Positions 59,077 through 64,000 of a DNA stretch of 64,000 nt are shown here, piece after piece. The stretch is from Cyanophora paradoxa (Eukaryota > Glaucocystophyceae > Cyanophorales > Cyanophoraceae): NCBI GenBank assembly GCA_004431415.1, contig QPMI01000427.1:1-64000 (forward strand). The letters are read 5' to 3'. Within the stretch, counting starts at the first letter, position 1. The number at the start of each line of letters is the position of its first letter. The notes beneath the pieces are model-generated. The model was not told the DNA's origin. It did not search any database and was given only the letters and a program-made list of their open reading frames with translations. Made by a program: the position numbers and the translations under genes.

Positions 59077-61019
59077 ATGGTGCAGTTCCAGGGACACGAG
59101 GTCGTTGAGCTGCGGGTGGGCTCCAGCGTCGCTCTCTTCAGCCCAGGTGCGCCCTGGCCGCAGGACGTGCGCCGACGTCAGCCCCCGCCGGTCGCGCTGG
59201 CGGTAGGCAACGTCGCATAGAGGAGGCCGAGGCGGCGCGCCGCTCGAATCTCGCTGCATTGCCCGGCCGCGCCGGGCCGGCCGTTTGGGACCCGGCGCAC
59301 GCAAGGCACCGTCGCCGAGCCCACGCCCAGCTGCGGCGCGGCGCGAGCGTGCCCGGATTCGATCCATTCTGCGCATGCATAGTTCGGCTAGCGCGCCTTC
59401 TGCCCGCCACGGGCCGCCGGCTGACGCGTACGCCGCGGCGCGCGCATGCGCAGAGCACGGCGCGCGCCTCCTCTCGTGGACCGTGGGCGAGCACCCGGTG
59501 ATCCACTGGCCCGCAGACGCGAACTGGTCCGCCGTGGCCAAGGTCCGCTTCGCTTTCCCGTCAGCCTCGCCGGAGCTCTGACCGCTGGCCGCGGCGGCGC
59601 AGGTGCGCGGGGGCAACCCCGTGCTCTTCCCCTTCATCGCGCGGCACATGCTGGACGGTGTGCAGGGCAAGTGGAAGGACGAGGCCGGCGTGCGCCCCTG
59701 CCCATAACCCGCCCCGAGCTCGAGCTTAAGCGTCGATTTTGAGAGCCCTGTACCCCGCAGAAGGTGTACGACCTCCCGGTGCACGGGTTCGCCCGCGAGT
59801 CGCGCTTCGAAGTCGTACCCGGCTCCCCCGCCAACACCCTCCGCATGAGATGCGCCCCGCCGCCCCCGTACCTCCCCCTCCGCCCCGCCCTACTCTTACC
59901 CCCCGCGCACGCTGAAGGACAGCGCGGCGACGGCGGCGGGGTACCCCTTTTCCTTCCAGTTCGACGTGGTGTACCGCCTGGCCTCGGAGGCCGAGCTTGA
60001 GGTCTCCTTCGAGGCCTCGAACACGGGCTCCCAGCCCATGCCCTACTACGCCGGTGAGCGCGTACCCCCCCTGCGGGCGTGCGCTCGGCATCACGATCCG
60101 GCCTGACGCCTTCGGATCCGCAGGGCACCACTTCTACTTCGCTGTGAAGTCGGCGGAGCGCGGGAACTGGACGCTGCAGCTGCCCTTCGACCACAGCGTA
60201 CCCCCCGCCCGCACCTCCGGGCTCCTGTACGCCGTGACGCCCCCGCAGGGCCGCCAGAACGCGGACGGCTCCGTCTCCTTCGGCGCTCTCGCCGAGAAGG
60301 TCCCGTACCCCTCTCTGCTCCGGAATTCTCGTACCCCTCGCCCTTCCGCCCCGCCTCACGTCGCCCCGCCTCAGGACCGGCGCACGACCTTCGCTGACCC
60401 CGCAATCAACGACCGGTGCGTACCCCCGCTGCTCGGAGCTCTGTACCCTCCTGACGTCATGCTCCATCGCCAGGTACCACCTCAACGACCCGAAGGTGGC
60501 GTATCCTCCCGCTGCTCCACCTTTCCTCCGAGCCGACGCGTACCCCGCCTCAGTCCGCGAAGGAGGGGCTCGTCGAGGGCGCCAAGGTGCAGGGGGCTCC
60601 GTACCCCCCTTCCCTCCCCTTCCCTGACTCCCGCTCAGGTGACATTCGAGAACGCCGCTCTGAAGCGCCGCATCATCGTCGCCAACGGTCCCATCGCCGG
60701 CTCCCCGCTCCGCCACACCGCGCCCTGGTACCCCCTCCACTTCTTGCCCCTCCCGGGTTCGCTTCCTCGCTCAGAAACCTGTACCCAGGTACGCCGTGAC
60801 CACGTGGACCGAGAAGCCCGAGAGCGACTTCTACTGCGTCGAGCCGGTACCCCCCGCCCCGCCGTCGATCCTGTACCCCGATCGCTGAAGGACGTTCCCC
60901 TCCCCCCGGCGCAGTGGCTGGGCCTGCCGAACGCGATCCACCACGGGCACGGCCTGCGGAGGCTGGCGCCGGGGGCCTCCGAGGCGGCCGTCTGCCACAT
61001 CCGCTTCGAGGCGCTCTAG
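59077..61019 (+). CDS. Hexose-6-phosphate mutarotase (aldose 1-epimerase superfamily), multi-exon
   Basis: It would interconvert alpha and beta anomers of glucose 6-phosphate or a similar sugar. Exons read MVQFQGHEVVELRVGSSVALF, HGARLLSWTVGEHPVIHW, VRGGNPVLFPFIARHM, KVYDLPVHGFARESRFEV (His-Gly-Phe-Ala-Arg active-site block), TLKDSAATAAGYPF, NTGSQPMPYYAGHHFYF (second active-site His), then ending QWLGLPNAIHHGHGLRRL and CHIRFEAL with the stop at 61017-61019. The RGG-PVLFP and HGFAR blocks are typical of the YeaD/glucose-6-phosphate 1-epimerase branch. At least eight short introns, many with GTACCCC near the 5' end. It is divergent from the aldo-keto reductase. Confidence 0.85.
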
Positions 61020-61235
61020 ATATAGAGGAATCGAAGCCCAGGAGCATGTAGCTAAATAGGCCCCTGGCCGTGAGACAGAACAGGACTGGCCTTGCCCGTT
61101 GAGCTGCGCCCCCGCTCCCCTCCCTGCCCCGCGGCCTTGCCCTGCACACTGCACATTGCACATCTCTTCATTGCACAGCGCCAGCGCTGGCTGCTGTAGC
61201 AGACAGTCACCACCGGCAAGCCGGGCGGCTCCACT

Positions 61236-61822
61236 TCACTTGGCCGCCTCTGCGGGGGTCTTCGTCTGCGGGCGTCCGGATTCCCTGCGTCAGTGCTCGT
61301 GCGCTGCGGCGAGACAGCATGGCAGGCGGCCTGACAGTGCCGCAGTGCACCTTGAGGGCAAGCGCGTGAAGGCCGGCCTTGAACTCGTCCTGCGCGTCGC
61401 CGCGGACGCGTCAGACCGAGCGCGAGGCGAGCGGCGGGGCGGGGCGGGGCGGGCGGCCGCCTGCAGCAGGTCGTAGATCATGCGGTGCCGCTGGACGAGG
61501 GGCTTTCCCTCGAAGGCCGCGGACACGACCTCCACTTCGAAGTGCGTCTCCTTCGGGTCCCCGCCCAGCGCCTGCATGGCCGCGTGCTTCGCGTGCTTGT
61601 GGCTGTCGTCCTTGATGTTCAAGACCGTCGGCGAGAGCCCCTCTGTGATCTGCGGCCGGTTCGTCGCGCGTGAGCAGCGATCCACGCGCGACAGCGGCCA
61701 GCAAGCGCGTACGCACACTCGCGCACCTTCCTGCGCATCGCGTCTTGTACCGGACCCATCTGGTGTGCCGCTCGTCCTGCTGAGCTCGCTAGCCTGCGCA
61801 AACCCAACGCCGAAGCCAGCAT
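61236..61822 (-). CDS. Mitochondrial BolA-like protein, four exons
   Basis: Exons at 61822-61727, 61649-61461, 61389-61351 and 61265-61236 join in phase zero to a 117-aa protein. The N-terminus (MLASALGLRRLASSAGRAA) is a typical mitochondrial targeting sequence. The BolA fold follows: LNIKDDSHKHAKHAAMQ, ETHFEVEVVSAAFEGKPLV, QRHRMIYDLLQ, and HALALKTKTPAEAAK at the end. The conserved His of HRMIYDLL and the loop His residues fit iron-sulfur partner binding with monothiol glutaredoxins (family knowledge). Introns 1 and 3 are GT-AG, intron 2 is GC-AG. Divergent from the next gene, 146 bp apart. Confidence 0.88.
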
Positions 61823-61968
61823 GCGTCTAGCGCCGGCGGTCCGCTGTCGGCTGCACGTCCTCGACGAATGTACGCGGGTACCCGTCTGCGAGCAGCGAGT
61901 CAGCGACTCGGTCGCAAGCGATCCGCGCACCGCGAAGCGAGCTCGAAGCGCACCGTGTCACCGTAGCA

Positions 61969-63958
61969 ATGCACCTGACAGTGCAGCGCGTCAGGACGTG
62001 TCCCGCGGGCGGCGGGATGGCGGTAGACGTTCGAGCGCAGGCGCGCGTCGTCCTGGACGACGGCGTGACCGGCGCGGCCGCCGTCCTGGAGAGGCTCGTC
62101 GATCTGGACGGCTTCGACGACCTGCAGAAGGTCCGGGGGTGCTGCGCGGCCGCTCAACCAGTTTCGACTCAATCCTCATGCGCAGGACGATATTCGCCTC
62201 TTTTCGATGGATGGCTCAGAGATCCGCGACCTGCGGGCGCTCCGGCCGGACGAGGACGTGCTCATTCTCGCCGACGATAACCAAATCGTTCCAGCCCTGA
62301 GGGCCGGAGCATTTCTCGCCGCGCGCAATCGGGTGCTGAGGTACAATATCTTGCAGCAACCGCGTCTTCCTCTCCATTCTGATCACGCTCGCCGCGCAGG
62401 TCCGGGCTTGAGGAACACGGCCGCGTTGCGCACGCGGTCCCGCCGCGCGAACTCGATAGCGCGTTCGCGCGGTGCTCGGACGGCTCGTATCGCCTTTCCT
62501 CGCTCTCTTCCGGCTCTTCCTCTCTGCACCTCCCCACGCCCCGCGCGGCCTCCCCTCGCGCCTCGGACTCACCGGCCCCCGCCGAGGCGCGTAAGGGTCT
62601 CCTCGCCGCGCCGCTGGCCCTCGGCGACGCTGCGGACGTCGTTGCGAGCTCCTCTGCCTCGGAGCCCGACGAGTACGACGGCAGCGCCAGCCCCGCGGTC
62701 GAGATCGACTCGGCATTCGAGGACGACGAAGAAGAAGCAGAGGGGTGCGAACCTTCAGTGGCGCCGCCGGCAAGATCTGATTCTTGCGTTCCGCAGGCCG
62801 GCGCAGGAGCCTCGGACAGCTTCGCATGCGGCCCGCCGCGGCGGCCGAGGCGCGGGGAGCTCGAGGGCGCCGGGGCGCGGCCGCGGGCAGAACCGGCTGC
62901 GCGGGCGCTCCCACGTGGCCCGCAGGGCAGGCCCGGCTTCCCCGCGGGTCCGTGCCGATCCGCCGCCGGACGAAGACCGGCCGCAGCCGCAGCCGCAGCG
63001 GGCGCGCGCCCGCTCGCGCGACCGCAGCCGCGGGCAGCCGTCGAAGCGCGGGCGCGGCGGCGGCGGCGGCGGCGGGACGGAGGCGGCGGCCGCGGGATCG
63101 AGCGCCGCTCGCGTGCGACTGCGCACAGAGCGCGTGGGAGCCACGGGCGTGCCCTTCGCCACGGCCCCCGTGTCGCCCCCCGTGTCGTCCCCCGGCTCCG
63201 CCCCGCGGCCGTGGCCGCGGCCTCCCCTCGCCGCGGCCGCTCCGCGTCGGCCGCCGAGGCCAAGGCCCCGGCCGCAGCGCCCGCCCCCGCGGCCGCCGCC
63301 GACCGCCCCCGCCGCCGCGGCAGCGCCAGCGCCGGCCGCGCGCCTCGCGATCGGGAGGGCGTTGAGAAGGCGCGGAGCCCTCCGCCCAGCCCCGACGTCG
63401 ACTCCCAGCGGTGCGGACCGCGCCCTCGACCGCCCCTCTGATCCTCTGACGCCCTCGCAGGGACTCGACGTCGACGTCGACTTCGACGCCGGCCTCGGGC
63501 GGCTCGAGCGCCCTCTCCTCGGCGGGCCCCGCGCCGCGCCGCACTCCGCCCCTCCACGAGCGCCGCGCCTGGTACCCGCCCCCGCCTCCGCTTCCCGAAC
63601 GCCAAGTTTGAGCGGCCCCGGACTCGGCCCCCGCCCTCCGCCCCGCAGGTACTTTTCCTTCTACCGCTTCTGGATCGTGCGGGGCCGCCCCGTGGCGGCG
63701 TACCCCGTGGCGGGGGGGCGCCCCGTCGACCTCTACGGCCTCTCCTGCAAGGCGAGTTCTATGACTAATTTCGATGACTTGAGTTCGGCCTCTGGTTTCT
63801 GACGATCTTACGTTTAAAGCATCTGAAGCTCTTAAGCTTAAGTTTGATGATTCATTGCGATCTTAAGCTCGCTCTGGAGTTCGGCCCCTGGTTTCTGACG
63901 ATGGGCGCTGCGCGCGGGGCAGGTCACCGCGGCGAGGCAGCAGGGCGCGCTGGTCCGC
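61969..63958 (+). CDS. Unknown gene with ubiquitin-fold-like region and possible ARID exon, partial
   Basis: The first exon, ATG 61969, has VVLDDGVTGAAAVLERLVDL; joining at LQK across a short intron gives DDIRLFSMDGSEIRDLRALR then DEDVLILADD, the shape of a doublecortin- or KHA-type ubiquitin-like domain. A long Arg/Ser/Ala-rich region (62750-63450) follows. An exon at 63653-63750 reads YFSFYRFWIVRGRPVAAYPV then GRPVDLYGLSCK, continued after a GC-AG intron by VTAARQQGAL, which resembles an ARID DNA-binding domain. Whether these belong to one gene is unknown; the window ends before the gene does. Confidence 0.4.
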
Positions 63959-64000
63959 CCCCACCCCCCCCCCCCCCCCACCCCCACCCCCCACCCCCAC
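63958..64000. repeat. C-rich low-complexity window end
   Basis: The window ends in a run of C with spaced A (CCCCCAC units), a simple repeat and likely assembly break point. Confidence 0.9.

Overview
The window joins two very different kinds of DNA. Positions 1 to about 31,040 are moderately AT-rich, intron-free and packed with viral genes. Positions about 31,040 to 64,000 are very GC-rich and carry eukaryotic genes cut into many exons by short introns. The host is therefore a GC-rich unicellular eukaryote; the dense short introns, many with GC-AG ends, suggest an alga (haptophyte or similar), but this is a guess.

Viral part. Two related Polinton/Maverick-type elements lie against each other. 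Element A (1-7525, plus strand, left end outside the window) has a frameshifted small gene, a heavily decayed primase-helicase, an iteron hairpin, a small ORF, an intact protein-primed-type DNA polymerase B (PolB) and a retroviral-type integrase cut off inside its catalytic core. At that cut begins element B (7526-31038), bounded by 304-bp inverted repeats in which I found no mismatch. On its minus strand element B encodes integrase, an unknown protein, PolB, small proteins, primase/SF3 helicase, packaging ATPase, major capsid protein and a penton-like minor capsid protein. On its plus strand it encodes a paralogous penton-like protein, a large membrane-anchored spike-like protein, a fibre with phage-like repeats, a C1q-like protein and a small protein. 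A diverged internal copy of the inverted repeat lies between helicase and PolB. The minus-strand block is visibly more GC-rich than the plus-strand block and the terminal repeats, so the element looks like a mosaic. Most viral genes share a TATTTTCTC-like motif just upstream of the start codon. I saw no maturation protease.

Junction and repeats. 31,039-31,225 holds degenerate repeat units, then a 308-bp AT-rich MITE-like element with perfect 28-bp inverted termini. 31,627-34,725 has no gene I can support. A tyrosine-recombinase (DIRS/Ngaro-like) retroelement occupies 34,726-37,664 on the minus strand, with RNase H split by a frameshift.

Host part. In order: an unknown membrane protein gene (39,153-40,738, minus); a long DUF4062-NTPase-TPR gene resembling nephrocystin-3 (about 41,517-49,516, plus); a zinc alcohol dehydrogenase (50,103-52,406, plus); an unknown gene (52,591-53,494, minus); a type I membrane protein (54,316-56,298, plus); an aldo-keto reductase (56,936-58,975, minus) head-to-head with a hexose-6-phosphate mutarotase-like gene (59,077-61,019, plus); a four-exon mitochondrial BolA (61,236-61,822, minus); and the start of an unknown gene with a ubiquitin-fold-like region and a possible ARID exon (61,969 to the end). 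Introns repeatedly carry a GTACCCC motif near the 5' end and several appear to be GC-AG.
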